Shown piece after piece: positions 8,600 to 16,429 of a stretch of DNA of 64,000 nucleotides (within the stretch, counting starts at the first letter, position 1; every line of letters begins with the position of its first letter). The notes beneath the pieces were generated by a model. It searched no databases. It saw only the letters and a program-made list of their open reading frames with translations, and had not been told where the DNA came from. The position numbers and the translations under genes are program-made. The stretch comes from Mytilisepta virgata (taxonomy: Eukaryota; Mollusca; Bivalvia; Mytilida; Mytilidae): assembly GCA_028015205.1 (NCBI GenBank), contig CM051514.1, positions 6,882,001 to 6,946,000 on the forward strand, in the 5' to 3' direction.

Positions 8600-8813
8600 A
8601 AAGATGCACGATATCTTGGAACGTGACGATCTACCGACCGAGGAGCGATTGAAATTATATGATCAGTCTCTTTATCGTTATATGAATATACACGATGATT
8701 ATAGACCCAGACCTGTGGTCCCGGAACTCCCGACAACTTCCGAAGATCCCTTGGAGAAAGAGGTCATAGAAAGTGTTCCCAAAACACTCAAAGGAAAAGC
8801 AGAACTTTTATGA
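8505..8813 (+). CDS. Conserved Polinton accessory protein, N-terminal part
   Basis: The ATG overlaps the ancestral stop of the preceding gene. 102 residues, with MDTLDRKMHDILERDDL and YDQSLYRYMNIHD giving helical, charged segments, then a Pro-rich linker ending in SVPKTLKGKAELL. The TGA at 8811-8813 is followed in the same frame by the frame at 8820-9143. Polinton proteins I recall run through this point without a break, so the TGA looks like a nonsense mutation, not a natural end. Function is unknown; its place in the morphogenesis cluster suggests a virion or assembly role. Confidence 0.6.
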   Translation: MKILYLNTSTQIPQRPKPPVDQRIRAMDTLDRKMHDILERDDLPTEERLKLYDQSLYRYMNIHDDYRPRPVVPELPTTSEDPLEKEVIESVPKTLKGKAELL

Positions 8814-8819
8814 AAGAAA

Positions 8820-9143
8820 ATGAAAGCCAGTCCAGAGATCACGTGGAACGAGAAGGGAGAATTAACGTTTAAAGGAGAAACCATCAAGGGAAGCAATGTG
8901 GTGGATTTAGTCAACGACGTCTTGCGTAAAAGGAAATATTTTAACCCGGAAGGATGGGAAAGGTTTGGCGACGCGTTAAGAGAAGCTAACGTCCCACAAG
9001 ATTTGATAGGTCACGAAGAAAGATGGAGACATATTCATCAAACGAAAAGAACACCGAGAGCTCGAAAACGACAACAAAGTCCGTCTCCGAAACGATGGCA
9101 AACACCGAAAACTCCCAAGGCATTGACGTGGACACCGTATTAA
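8820..9143 (+). pseudogene. Conserved Polinton accessory protein, C-terminal part after in-frame TGA
   Basis: Same frame as the preceding entry, separated by one stop codon and two codons. It carries an EITWNEKGEL motif, a GSNVVDLVNDVLRKRK helix and a GWERFGDALREANVP segment, then a basic Ser/Pro/Lys-rich tail (QQSPSPKRW) unusual for the family as I recall it. It could be reinitiated at 8820, translated by readthrough, or dead. The 36 bases to the integrase ATG hold no obvious promoter. Confidence 0.55.
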
Positions 9144-9180
9144 AAAGAAATGTCACATCCAACCGCTGTTAGTTTAGGAC

Positions 9181-10242
9181 ATGGACTCCACGTATTACCA
9201 TGTTCCTGATCCCGGGAGTTATGGAGGTCTTAATAAATTCAGACCGAAAGGGTACACGCAAAAAGAAGTCAAAGAATGGTTACATACTCAAGATGCATAT
9301 ACTCTACATAAACCAACTAGAAGACGGTTCGTCAGACGAAAAGTGGTGGTGTATGGAATAGATCATCAATGGCAAGCGGATTTAGTAGACGTAGCGAAGA
9401 TTGCGTCTTATAACGATGGATACAGATATTTGCTTACCTGTATCGACGTGTTGTCGAGATACGCCTGGGTCGTACCTCTCAAAGACAAGACGGGGCGGAG
9501 TCTAGTGGCAGCTTTTAATGTCATTTTCAAGTCGGGAAGAGGTCCGATTCGTTTACAGACGGATAAAGGCACGGAATTTACCAACCGAGTGTTCCAGAAA
9601 TTTTTAAGAGATCACGACATCCATTTCTTTACGACACATAACGAGGAAACGAAAGCCAGTATCGTGGAGCGTTTTAATCGTACGTTAAAAACCAAAATGT
9701 GGAAATATTTTACTCACAGAGAAACGTTGACGTATTTGGATGCTTTGGAAGACATGGTGATCTCGTACAATCATACTTACCATAGAAGTATCGGTAGACC
9801 ACCGGTCGAAGTGACATGGGCTAACCAGACCTCGGTAGCCAAACGATTGTATGGAAGAAGTGGCTCGATTCCAAAATGCAAATTCAAAACTGGAGATCGA
9901 GTGCGACTCACTAAAGCCAAAAGAACATTTAAAAAAGGATATTTACCTCATTGGACGGAAGAATTGTTTAGCGTGGTCCGATGCAGCGAGACCAGACCCC
10001 CGGTATACGTGGTGAAAGACGATCACGGAGAAGAATTGGAGGGAACATTTTATGCCGAAGAATTACAGAAAGTCATTAAGAAAGACGACGTGTATAAAAT
10101 CGAAAAAATTTTGACGAAGAGAAAGAAGGGCAGGAGATTACAGTATCTCGTCAAATGGTTGGGTTATCCCGCCAAATTCAACAGTTGGATATTTTCTTCG
10201 GATCTACAAAAGCGAGACGTTCACTCAAAGCGAATCAGTTGA
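9181..10242 (+). CDS. Polinton integrase with C-terminal chromodomain
   Basis: 353 residues. A retroviral-type DDE core holds D67 (QADLVD), D128 (LQTDKGTEF) and E163 (ASIVERFNRT). The N-terminal YTLHKPTRRRF block is the usual Polinton lead-in. A short SH3-like region (FKTGDRVRL, 235-243) is followed by a chromodomain at 304-343 (YKIEKIL, YLVKWLGYP, SW). It inserts viral DNA into host chromosomes, and the chromodomain may steer it to methylated histone. The frame is intact with normal length, and the next ORF begins 5 bases after its stop. Confidence 0.94.
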   Translation: MDSTYYHVPDPGSYGGLNKFRPKGYTQKEVKEWLHTQDAYTLHKPTRRRFVRRKVVVYGIDHQWQADLVDVAKIASYNDGYRYLLTCIDVLSRYAWVVPLKDKTGRSLVAAFNVIFKSGRGPIRLQTDKGTEFTNRVFQKFLRDHDIHFFTTHNEETKASIVERFNRTLKTKMWKYFTHRETLTYLDALEDMVISYNHTYHRSIGRPPVEVTWANQTSVAKRLYGRSGSIPKCKFKTGDRVRLTKAKRTFKKGYLPHWTEELFSVVRCSETRPPVYVVKDDHGEELEGTFYAEELQKVIKKDDVYKIEKILTKRKKGRRLQYLVKWLGYPAKFNSWIFSSDLQKRDVHSKRIS

Positions 10243-10246
10243 ATCG

Positions 10247-10495
10247 ATGGCACCGAACGATACGGATAGCAGAAGGTCTTGGGTTGCTTTCGGAAAGAAA
10301 CTACCACGCCCGGAGATTGTATTCCTGTGCCAAATTCTGATTTTGTATACAGTGATTGTCGTCAGTATTTACAATTTAACGATCGGCACAGAAAACAGTA
10401 ACCTGTGGACGGCTTTACTGAGCAGCTGTTTGGGATACCTCTTGCCAAATCCGACAATCAAACATAATGTTTTATCTGACGTTACCCAGCAATAG
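10247..10495 (+). CDS. Small Polinton membrane protein
   Basis: 82 residues with one strong hydrophobic helix (IVFLCQILILYTVIVVSIY, about 24-42) and a second weaker one (LWTALLSSCLGYLLP, 53-67). The SSCLGYLLPNP ending is a motif I recall in short ORFs next to the Polinton penton gene. It starts 5 bases after the integrase stop and overlaps the penton-like gene by 29 bases. Likely a virion or host-membrane protein; function unproven. Confidence 0.65.
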   Translation: MAPNDTDSRRSWVAFGKKLPRPEIVFLCQILILYTVIVVSIYNLTIGTENSNLWTALLSSCLGYLLPNPTIKHNVLSDVTQQ

Positions 10496-11213
10496 TTCGA
10501 TGGAATATTATCCGGACAACACCTTGACTCGCTACACGACGAGATTACCTCATATGATGGATTTAGACGGATCGTGGGAGATCGGATTGGCAGAGATACA
10601 GTATCCGCATACGTGGTACAACGTAAAGAAACAGGAAGGATGGGTAGCTGTTCATTTTCAAGAAAGCGAGGAATTACAGCGACATCATTTCGAATTGCCG
10701 GAGGGGTATTACTCGTCTGCGAAACGTCTGTGTAAAGCCGTGGAATCCAAAAAGAGCAGGACGGAACTCAAGAAAAAATTCAACATCGGTTTAAACGAAG
10801 TGAATCATAAAGTGTTCGTTCAAGTCAAACCCAACAGTCAAGTTATTCTCAGTCCCTTGTTACAGAACATGTTAGGATTCAAACAGGCCATCTTTCCGGC
10901 CGGAGAACACATGGCCGAGTTTGTCGCCGACATCACGAGAAGTCTAAGTTCGTTGTACGTGTACTGTCCATTGATCGAACCAAGAATGGTGGGTGACTCG
11001 CAAGTTCCACTGTTGAGAATCGTACCCGTAGAAGGTAGAGACGGAGATATGATGACGCGTGTGTTCGATCCCATTCAATACTGTACCCTCGTACAGCGCC
11101 GATTCCAGGACATCGAAATAGATATAAGGGACGACACGGGAGGAATCGTGCCATTCGAACGTGGACGAGTGGTGGTAACACTTCACTGCAGAAAAAAGAA
11201 GTTTTTAACATGA
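10467..11213 (+). CDS. Penton-like minor capsid protein
   Basis: 248 residues in the position and with the signature (SNSSMEYYPDNTLTRYTTRLP near the N-terminus, then DGSWEIGLAEIQYP) of the Polinton minor capsid, a single jelly-roll forming capsid vertices. A middle region with GYYSSAKRLCKAV and LGFKQAIFPAG is also typical. There is no signal peptide or membrane segment. The start overlaps the preceding ORF, and the stop overlaps the next start as ATGA (11210-11213). Family recognition is from recalled sequence pattern and gene order. Confidence 0.8.
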   Translation: MFYLTLPSNSSMEYYPDNTLTRYTTRLPHMMDLDGSWEIGLAEIQYPHTWYNVKKQEGWVAVHFQESEELQRHHFELPEGYYSSAKRLCKAVESKKSRTELKKKFNIGLNEVNHKVFVQVKPNSQVILSPLLQNMLGFKQAIFPAGEHMAEFVADITRSLSSLYVYCPLIEPRMVGDSQVPLLRIVPVEGRDGDMMTRVFDPIQYCTLVQRRFQDIEIDIRDDTGGIVPFERGRVVVTLHCRKKKFLT

Positions 11214-11623
11214 AAGCACGTCATTGTTGTGATGCCAAGTCTTACGAAGACTATTATCTTCATCAAGCGGGGAGTGGTTACCCCGTCTATGGGGGAAGTC
11301 GATTTCAAAGGGGACACGGATTGGGAAGCGTGTTTGGAGGATTGTTTAAGGCGGCCATGCCGTTACTGAAAAAAGGAGCCAAGACACTGGGTCGCCAAGC
11401 GTTGAAAACGGGACTACGCATTGCCGGAGACGCAGTTGAAGGAAAGAATTTGAAACAAGCTGCCAAGTCCAGATTGAAAACGGCAGGCAAAAACATGTTC
11501 AAGAAAGCCATCGGGTATGCCGGCCCACCCGGAGAACGAGTTATAAAAAGACCTGCACCCAAGAAACGTATCAGACGTCGTCTGACCAAGCAACGGACCA
11601 CATCGCAAGACGTTTTCGGATAA
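11210..11623 (+). CDS. Basic pVI/pX-like minor virion protein
   Basis: 137 residues, Gly-rich start ([19 protein letters not shown]) then an amphipathic helix ([19 protein letters not shown]) and a strongly basic C-terminus ([12 protein letters not shown]). This resembles the adenovirus pVI/pX type proteins reported in Polintons and adintoviruses: a capsid-lining, possibly membrane-lytic or DNA-binding peptide. The ATG shares bases with the upstream stop (ATGA), and its own stop shares the A with the hexon start (TAATG). Confidence 0.7.
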   Translation: MKARHCCDAKSYEDYYLHQAGSGYPVYGGSRFQRGHGLGSVFGGLFKAAMPLLKKGAKTLGRQALKTGLRIAGDAVEGKNLKQAAKSRLKTAGKNMFKKAIGYAGPPGERVIKRPAPKKRIRRRLTKQRTTSQDVFG

Positions 11624-12924
11624 TGTCACTCGTACATCCACACTCGTGCGAATGCACTAAATCGGAATTGGACTTGTTTGGGGTTCCACCCACCCAGACC
11701 AGTGTAGAACACGGATATTGGGAACAGAAAGGTGTGACATCGGCTCTGACGGACCAAGGACCTTACGAATTCGTCGTAAGCGGGGCCGGAGAAGACTACA
11801 TCGACTTGGCCAACACGTATCTATTCGTAGAGGCACAGATCGTGAAAGCGGACGGAAGCAATTTGGCCAACGATTCGGACGTGGGACCTGTGAATCTATG
11901 GATGCATTCGCTCTTTAGCGATGTCAGTGTGAGTCTCAACGAGAAATTGGTGTCCCCTCCCACGAGTGTTTACCCGTATCGGGCCTATATAGAAACTTTG
12001 CTCAGCTACGGACCCGGTGCCAAAGAATCTCAATTGACCGGAGTCATGTGGTACAAAGACACACCCGAACACATAGAGGCTAGAACCGACGACAACGTGG
12101 GATTCTCCAGCAGAAAGGCATTGATTGCCGAAAGCAGACAAGTCCAGATGATGGGAAAACTTCACGTAGACTTATTTTGTCAAGATAAATACTTATTAAA
12201 TCAAGTTGAACTGAAAATCAAACTGAGGAGGAGCAGAGACGTCTTTGCTTTGATGGAACATGCCAACGCTTTCAAGGTTAAGATTAGAGATTTAGGTCTA
12301 TTCGTCAGAAAGGTGCAGTTGAGCCCGGCCATTCGCATGGCCCACATCAAAGCTTTGGAAAAAACGAGCAGCAAATACCCCATACGACGGGTGGAAGTCA
12401 AAGTGGACACTGTACCTAGAGGAAACACCAATTACGTCCAAGACAACATGTTCCTGGGACAGATGCCCAAGCGATTGGTCATAGGCTGTGTAGAAAGCGA
12501 TGCTTTGAACGGCAACATCACGAAAAACCCGTTTAACTTTAAACACTTCAAGATAAACTTTGTCGCGCTCAACGTGGACGGAAAACAGATACCCAGCAAA
12601 CCCCTGCAGCCGGATTTCGGTGGGGAAGGATACATTCGAAGTTACATGGGACTCTATACCAGCACCGGAAAGATGTTTCAAGACGAAGGAAACGCCATTT
12701 CCAGAGAAGACTTCTCTAAAGGCTACACCTTGTTTGGCTTCGATTTGACCCCCGACATGTCTGAAGTGGGTACCTTTCAACTGATAAAACAAGGCAACTT
12801 ACGTTTAGAAATTCATTTTGCCGAAGCACTTCCTGCTACCATCAACGTGGTTTTGTATGCAGAGTTCGACAACGTCATCGAAATAGACAGAAATAGACAA
12901 GTCCTGTTTGATTACAGTGCCTGA
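11623..12924 (+). CDS. Hexon-like major capsid protein of Polinton (F54H12.2-like family)
   Basis: 433 residues with the family signature [15 protein letters not shown] start ([19 protein letters not shown]), [34 protein letters not shown] and the C-terminal [19 protein letters not shown]. Invertebrate annotations call this family F54H12.2-like; in Polintons it is the hexon-like capsid candidate in this gene slot. No lesion is visible. It overlaps the upstream stop by one base and the protease start by one base (TGATG), so the cluster was compact and probably co-transcribed. The double jelly-roll assignment is inferred from synteny; structure prediction would settle it. Confidence 0.82.
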   Translation: MSLVHPHSCECTKSELDLFGVPPTQTSVEHGYWEQKGVTSALTDQGPYEFVVSGAGEDYIDLANTYLFVEAQIVKADGSNLANDSDVGPVNLWMHSLFSDVSVSLNEKLVSPPTSVYPYRAYIETLLSYGPGAKESQLTGVMWYKDTPEHIEARTDDNVGFSSRKALIAESRQVQMMGKLHVDLFCQDKYLLNQVELKIKLRRSRDVFALMEHANAFKVKIRDLGLFVRKVQLSPAIRMAHIKALEKTSSKYPIRRVEVKVDTVPRGNTNYVQDNMFLGQMPKRLVIGCVESDALNGNITKNPFNFKHFKINFVALNVDGKQIPSKPLQPDFGGEGYIRSYMGLYTSTGKMFQDEGNAISREDFSKGYTLFGFDLTPDMSEVGTFQLIKQGNLRLEIHFAEALPATINVVLYAEFDNVIEIDRNRQVLFDYSA

Positions 12925-13346
12925 TGAACACTTTAGAGATCGAAGGCGTCTTAAACGATCATCCGGGGACCAGATCAGTGTTTAAAGGAGTGTACGCCAG
13001 AAATCGATTACCCAGACAGATGAACGTGCCTTCGGCCTTGGTGGGGAACACGGATCCTGATAGTCGAGAGGGAAAACATTGGATAGCTATATACATCGAT
13101 GCCAATTCCATGGGAGAATACTACGATCCTACCGGCATACCACCTCATTCGATCGCTTACCTAAACTTCATGAATCGACATTGTCGAATGTGGACATACA
13201 ACACCGTCAGGGTACAAGAAGAAGGTTCAACGGTGTGCGGTCAGCACTGCATTTTTTATCTGATACATCGGAGTATGGGACATGTCATGAAGGATATCAC
13301 TAGACTATTGGAGGATCCAATATATATATATATATATATAATATGA
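12924..13346 (+). CDS. Adenain-like cysteine protease, C-terminus truncated by TA repeat
   Basis: 140 residues. H52 (GKHWIAIYI), E65/D68 (GEYYDPTG), Q98 and C105 (Q-x6-C, TVCGQHC) match the catalytic layout of adenovirus protease: His, acid, oxyanion Gln, nucleophile Cys. It would mature capsid proteins. All catalytic residues remain. The last codons run into a (TA)n microsatellite (13320-13340), giving PIYIYIYII and an early stop; a different frame just beyond resumes a short hydrophobic-basic stretch, so repeat slippage has probably clipped about a dozen residues. Confidence 0.85.
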   Translation: MNTLEIEGVLNDHPGTRSVFKGVYARNRLPRQMNVPSALVGNTDPDSREGKHWIAIYIDANSMGEYYDPTGIPPHSIAYLNFMNRHCRMWTYNTVRVQEEGSTVCGQHCIFYLIHRSMGHVMKDITRLLEDPIYIYIYII

Positions 13347-13457
13347 ATAGATTCGTGTTACGACTCGTTAAAAAAATATAAAAAAGAAAAAAAAAAGAAA
13401 AAAAAGAAAAGAAAAAAAAAATATAAAAAAAAAAAAAGAAGGGGGGGGGGGGGGGGT
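13347..13457 (+). other. A-rich tract and poly-G run after the protease
   Basis: A-rich tract (about 13368-13438) and then a run of about 16 G (13441-13456). No gene. Same position relative to the boundary module as the other two A-tracts; the G-run is specific to this copy. Confidence 0.6.
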
Positions 13458-13510
13458 AATGCAGCCTATCACTAGCCAGTCACAAGCCTGGATAAATGCA
13501 GAGTGACCCA
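13458..13510 (+). promoter_or_regulatory. Gene-boundary module, copy 2
   Basis: AATGCAGCCT (13458-13467) and AATGCAGA (13495-13502) flank a short hairpin CCAG/CTGG (13476-13479, 13488-13491). AGCCTG precedes the second repeat as in copy 1. It separates the late gene cluster from the CARD-PC4 gene. Confidence 0.5.
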
Positions 13511-13531
13511 CCTCTCTCATTCGTTCCCCAG

Positions 13532-13625
13532 CATGTTTCATGCAACCTACTCGACATGTTGCGACACGTACCGTGGGCGCCGCCATGTTTCATGACGTCA
13601 TGCAGACATGTTGCAACATGTCGTG
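13532..13625 (+). promoter_or_regulatory. 51-bp duplicated upstream element with CRE and palindrome
   Basis: CATGTTTCATG recurs at 13532 and 13583, each followed by a CATGTTGC block. The second unit contains TGACGTCA and the palindrome ATGTTGCAACAT. It forms the distal part of the CARD gene promoter. Confidence 0.45.
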
Positions 13626-13766
13626 GACGCGGACCTGATCGTAGACACCCATGGTGCTCTCTATTCCGTCCGCGTTCAGGAAAAAATCGAAAATTTTGGT
13701 CGACGCGGACCTGAGCGAAGACACCCATGGTGTTCTCTTTTACGTCCGCGTTCTGGCTATATATAT
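13626..13766 (+). promoter_or_regulatory. 76-bp duplicated stem-loop element and TATA box of the CARD-PC4 gene
   Basis: Two copies start at 13626 and 13702. Each opens with GACGCGGAC and closes with GTCCGCGTT (13668-13676, 13744-13752), so each can form a 9-bp stem with one mismatch, and both carry AGACACCCATGGTG in the loop. TATATATAT (13758-13766) lies about 30 bases before a possible start site and 42 before the ATG at 13800. Confidence 0.5.
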
Positions 13767-13799
13767 CGTCTTATTCCTTCGAACGTTACAGACGTCGAG

Positions 13800-14564
13800 A
13801 TGCAACCACAGCACAGACAAGCCTTGCTCAAGAATTACGTTCTTTTGGTGAACGAAACGCCGGTAGACGAAGTAGTCGATGTATTGGTACAACGAGGCAT
13901 AGTGGACGAGGACCAGAGAGAATTCATTTGTCATCAACCAACCAGGAAGATGCGGACCCGTACCTTACTACAATTACTACCCAGAAGAGGTCCGGATGCA
14001 TTTAACGGTTTTTGTCACGCCCTGATGGTGAATAGGAGGGACGATCTGCTAGGAGTCTTGACAGATCCCGACAAAGAGGACATGGAAATCTGTTTCCCGG
14101 AAGAGTCCAGCTTTCATCTGGGAGGCAGCTTACACCTGAAGGTTGAAAAGGAGGGAATCACCTTGACTGACGGGAGGATGGAAGTGTATTTCCCACTGTT
14201 TCGCTGGATACAACTCCAATATACCTTGGACGATATCGACGAGGCCGTTCATTACTTGGAACACAACAGATACGCGTCCCTACACAAACACTTCGGTGGA
14301 AACGTGTACGTCACGGCACAGAGTCCGGAATTAAAGTTAGACGTTCGCCATTACTCTCTATCGCCTCTGGACGAAGAGCTACATCCGACAGACCAAGGAG
14401 TGAGTTTGGATTTTGAACAGTACGAAAAATTAAAGGAGGTGGACAAAGTCATCCCAGAACTCGTTCCCGAGTTGAGGAAAACCTTACCTTGTGCAGTAAC
14501 CCACCAGAACGTGGAAAGTGCCATGTTTTGCAGTGAATGTCAACCAAATGGACCAGACTTATAA
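13800..14564 (+). CDS. CARD-PC4-PC4 fusion protein of the viral element
   Basis: 254 residues from the ATG at 13800; the open frame runs further up to 13608 but through the TATA box and duplicated promoter, so the later ATG is chosen. Residues 1-90 form a death-fold CARD: LLKNYVLLV, DVLVQRGIVDEDQ and the diagnostic LLQLLPRRGPDAFNGFCHAL (57-75), closest by eye to RAIDD/caspase-2-type CARDs. Residues 104-150 and 164-222 are two PC4-like folds, the second clear (FGGNVYVTA, LKLDVRHY, QGVSLDFEQY). A C-x3-H-x8-C-x2-C (C231, H235, C244, C247) may bind zinc. The PC4 pair matches the protein at 6766-7284 domain for domain. A CARD could engage host apoptosome, PIDDosome-like or inflammasome adaptors; the joint with a nucleic-acid-binding fold is the novelty. 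Function is inferred. No lesion is seen. Confidence 0.72.
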   Translation: MQPQHRQALLKNYVLLVNETPVDEVVDVLVQRGIVDEDQREFICHQPTRKMRTRTLLQLLPRRGPDAFNGFCHALMVNRRDDLLGVLTDPDKEDMEICFPEESSFHLGGSLHLKVEKEGITLTDGRMEVYFPLFRWIQLQYTLDDIDEAVHYLEHNRYASLHKHFGGNVYVTAQSPELKLDVRHYSLSPLDEELHPTDQGVSLDFEQYEKLKEVDKVIPELVPELRKTLPCAVTHQNVESAMFCSECQPNGPDL

Positions 14565-14625
14565 CCAAAAGAAAAAGAAAAAAAAAAAAAAAAAAAAAAA
14601 AAATTTAGAAAAAAAAAAAAATTAG

Positions 14626-14656
<31 letters not shown>

Positions 14657-14675
14657 AGAAAAAAAAAAGAAAGTT
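14565..14675 (+). other. A-rich tract after the CARD-PC4 gene
   Basis: Almost pure A broken by TTAG, immediately after the stop codon. Third instance of the stop, A-tract, boundary-module order. Confidence 0.6.
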
Positions 14676-14760
14676 AATGCAGCCTGCATTTGAAGCCATC
14701 ATAATGGTTTGCTTCGAATGTTGACAGTTGACAGCCTTGTTTAAATGCAGATCAGCTTTT
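14676..14760 (+). promoter_or_regulatory. Gene-boundary module, copy 3
   Basis: AATGCAGCCT (14676-14685) and AATGCAGA (14744-14751) flank a hairpin (GAAGC 14692-14696 with GCTTC 14711-14715, inner CCAT/ATGG). CAGCCTTGT precedes the second repeat and a T8 run follows. The first repeat is also part of AATGCAGCCTGCATT, an inverted repeat unique to this copy. Confidence 0.5.
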
Positions 14761-14843
14761 TTTTGTCTCCCCTTGTATTGTTGGAGGAGATTATGGGGAA
14801 AAGTTATCTCCCCCTTGGAGGAGGTCTCTTTGGACTTCCACCT

Positions 14844-15247
14844 ACACATTCGGGTCCCAGCACGTGACTGACGTCACTTCCGTCAATGGAGAAAATCCAC
14901 TACTTCCGGTTACACCAACCACTTCCGGTTCCGCCCGAACATGCGCAGACCACACATCCGGGTCCTACCACGTGACTTACGTCACTTCCGTCAACAAATG
15001 GCGGAAAAAACACCCTACTTCCGGTTGCGCAAACCACTTCCGGGTACTTCCGGTTCCTGAACATGCGCAGAACACACATCCGGGTCCTACCACGTGACTT
15101 GCGTCACTTCCGGCAACAAAGGGCGGGAAAACTACCCACTTCCGGTTGCGCATGCGCGCAAAAATCACTTCCGGTTCCGGCCACCTGACTTCCGGTTCCG
15201 GTCACGTCACTTCCGGTGACGTCATTTCCGGTTGACGTCACTTCCGG
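14844..15247 (+). promoter_or_regulatory. Right-end array of ETS, CRE, E-box and NRF-1 motifs in tandem repeats
   Basis: Three imperfect tandem units of about 108-122 bp (GGGTCC anchors at 14852, 14960, 15082) each run ACAC, CCGGGTCC, CACGTGAC, CGTCACTTCCG. ACTTCCGG (ETS core) occurs 11 times (14902, 14921, 15017, 15036, 15046, 15106, 15138, 15167, 15188, 15209, 15240). TGACGTCA occurs at 14869, 15217 and 15233; CACGTGAC at 14861, 14969 and 15091; and a perfect GCGCATGCGC at 15148. These are the motifs of CpG-island core promoters. The array may be the terminal promoter, enhancer or replication end of the element. Confidence 0.65.
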
Positions 15248-15289
15248 TAGCACCACCTCAGCACCACCTCAAATGCGACCTGAACTGTG

Positions 15290-15721
15290 CCCACATACTA
15301 CTAATGGTACTTAATTACTATGTCTAATTTTGATATTTCATTCCTGATAAAATTATAAATATGGTGTAAAGATTTATTAAAATTCCAAATCTTGTCCACC
15401 ACAGCATGGTTTTATGGGGTCGGAACTTCGGGTTATTTTATGCTATAGTCAGTGCAGCCTAGAGTTTATTTTTACATTTGTTTTTGTTATTTCTATTTAT
15501 AACTTTTCTACAATAGTTTATAGTACGGTAACCTATAATTATGAAAAATTGTAAAATTGTTGAAATATGTTTAATTTTGTGTTATTTTGTTGAATAAAGT
15601 ATTGATTTAAACTAATTTGACTGATTCTTTTACGCCATAACTTGAGTCCATGCGGAATGAACTTTTAACTATACGACACGAGGGGACGGTATCACATAGA
15701 AACCCGACCCTCCTGTTACAT
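15290..15721 (+). repeat. Probable 5' LTR of a Gypsy-type retrotransposon
   Basis: Ends in TGTTACA (15715-15721) directly before TTTTTGGTGGCCAGTGTGGGG, which looks like a tRNA primer-binding site starting TGG (15725). AATAAA at about 15593 would be the R-region polyadenylation signal. The left limit is not certain. No 3' LTR is present in the window for comparison. Confidence 0.5.
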
Positions 15722-15866
15722 TTTTGGTGGCCAGTGTGGGGATTCAAGTCAAAACTTTGGCGTTGGAACAAGTAACAAATAAATAAGGAATTAAATGGGA
15801 TATTAATCTTAAAATAGATTAGGATGGCAACTGCTTACGACTCGGACCGCGTTACAATAAATATCG

Positions 15867-16429
15867 CTGTCTGGACAGCTCAGTTCTTAAAATGGATTTT
15901 TCGCATTTTGAAAGTCTAAACGTTAGAATTATTAGACAATCTTTTGTTGGTTAATAAACCTTATTGAGTCGTCCAAGAAAACATAAAAAATGTAAAGTTG
16001 TTTATAAAGGTTATGTTTGTGTACCTCACAAATGATTCTTAATGGGGAATTTCCAATATAAAAATTAATGGACTTGAAAATTAAAAAATAATAATAATTT
16101 GAATTAATCAAATCATACCTATCCTAAAATTTGTAAAACTGTTATTTCAAATATTTTGAATGTACGTTACATGCATCACGTGGTTGTAATACTTAATTTT
16201 ATAAAATATCATACGAAGAGGTATCTCCCTTTCACACTGAAAATTCCATAGGCAGAATTTTTTGGGTTTCTCTGGAAAACAGAATTGAACAAAATTAGGC
16301 AAGTTCAATTGTTTCAGTTGCGACTTACCTCATTGCATCTTTCGCCCAAGTGATTAGACAATTCATATTGATTAATTAAGGTATTCAAATCCTGAAAAAT
16401 CCATTTTACGAACTGAGGTGTCCAGACAG
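15867..16429. mobile_element. Inverted-repeat element (MITE-like) inside gag
   Basis: CTGTCTGGACAGCTCAGTTC...AAAATGGATTTTTC at 15867-15905 is matched by its reverse complement at 16389-16429 (GAAAAATCCATTTTACGAACTGAGGTGTCCAGACAG). The arms are imperfect, about 46 bp. The interior is AT-rich without a coding frame. It interrupts gag after its first 14 codons. I could not define a target duplication. Confidence 0.55.

Larger units (their letters stand above)
2539..15280 (+). mobile_element. Polinton/Maverick (adintovirus-like) endogenous DNA virus, left end interrupted
   Basis: The block encodes the full Polinton hallmark set on one strand: protein-primed family B polymerase, HerA/FtsK-type packaging ATPase, retroviral-type integrase with chromodomain, penton-like and hexon-like capsid proteins, a pVI/pX-like basic protein and an adenain-like cysteine protease. 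The left end was cut by a LINE, so the left terminal repeat and polymerase N-terminus lie off-window. The right limit is inferred: the last element-like feature is the motif array ending near 15240, and a Gypsy LTR follows. I could not find terminal inverted repeats or a 6-bp target duplication, so both ends are approximate. At least four lesions show it is a decayed copy. Confidence 0.85.

Noticed and set aside
13441..13456. Poly-G, with poly-C (43835-43852) and poly-G (50648-50671), as functional quadruplex sites
   Set aside because: Pure homopolymers in unrelated places, likely slippage products and possibly assembly-length errors.
13608..13799. N-terminal extension of the CARD protein
   Set aside because: The extension runs through duplicated promoter units and the TATA box; the CARD begins at the ATG at 13800.
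14844..15290. Right terminal inverted repeat of the Polinton
   Set aside because: No matching left end is in the window, so the motif array cannot be shown to be a terminal repeat.
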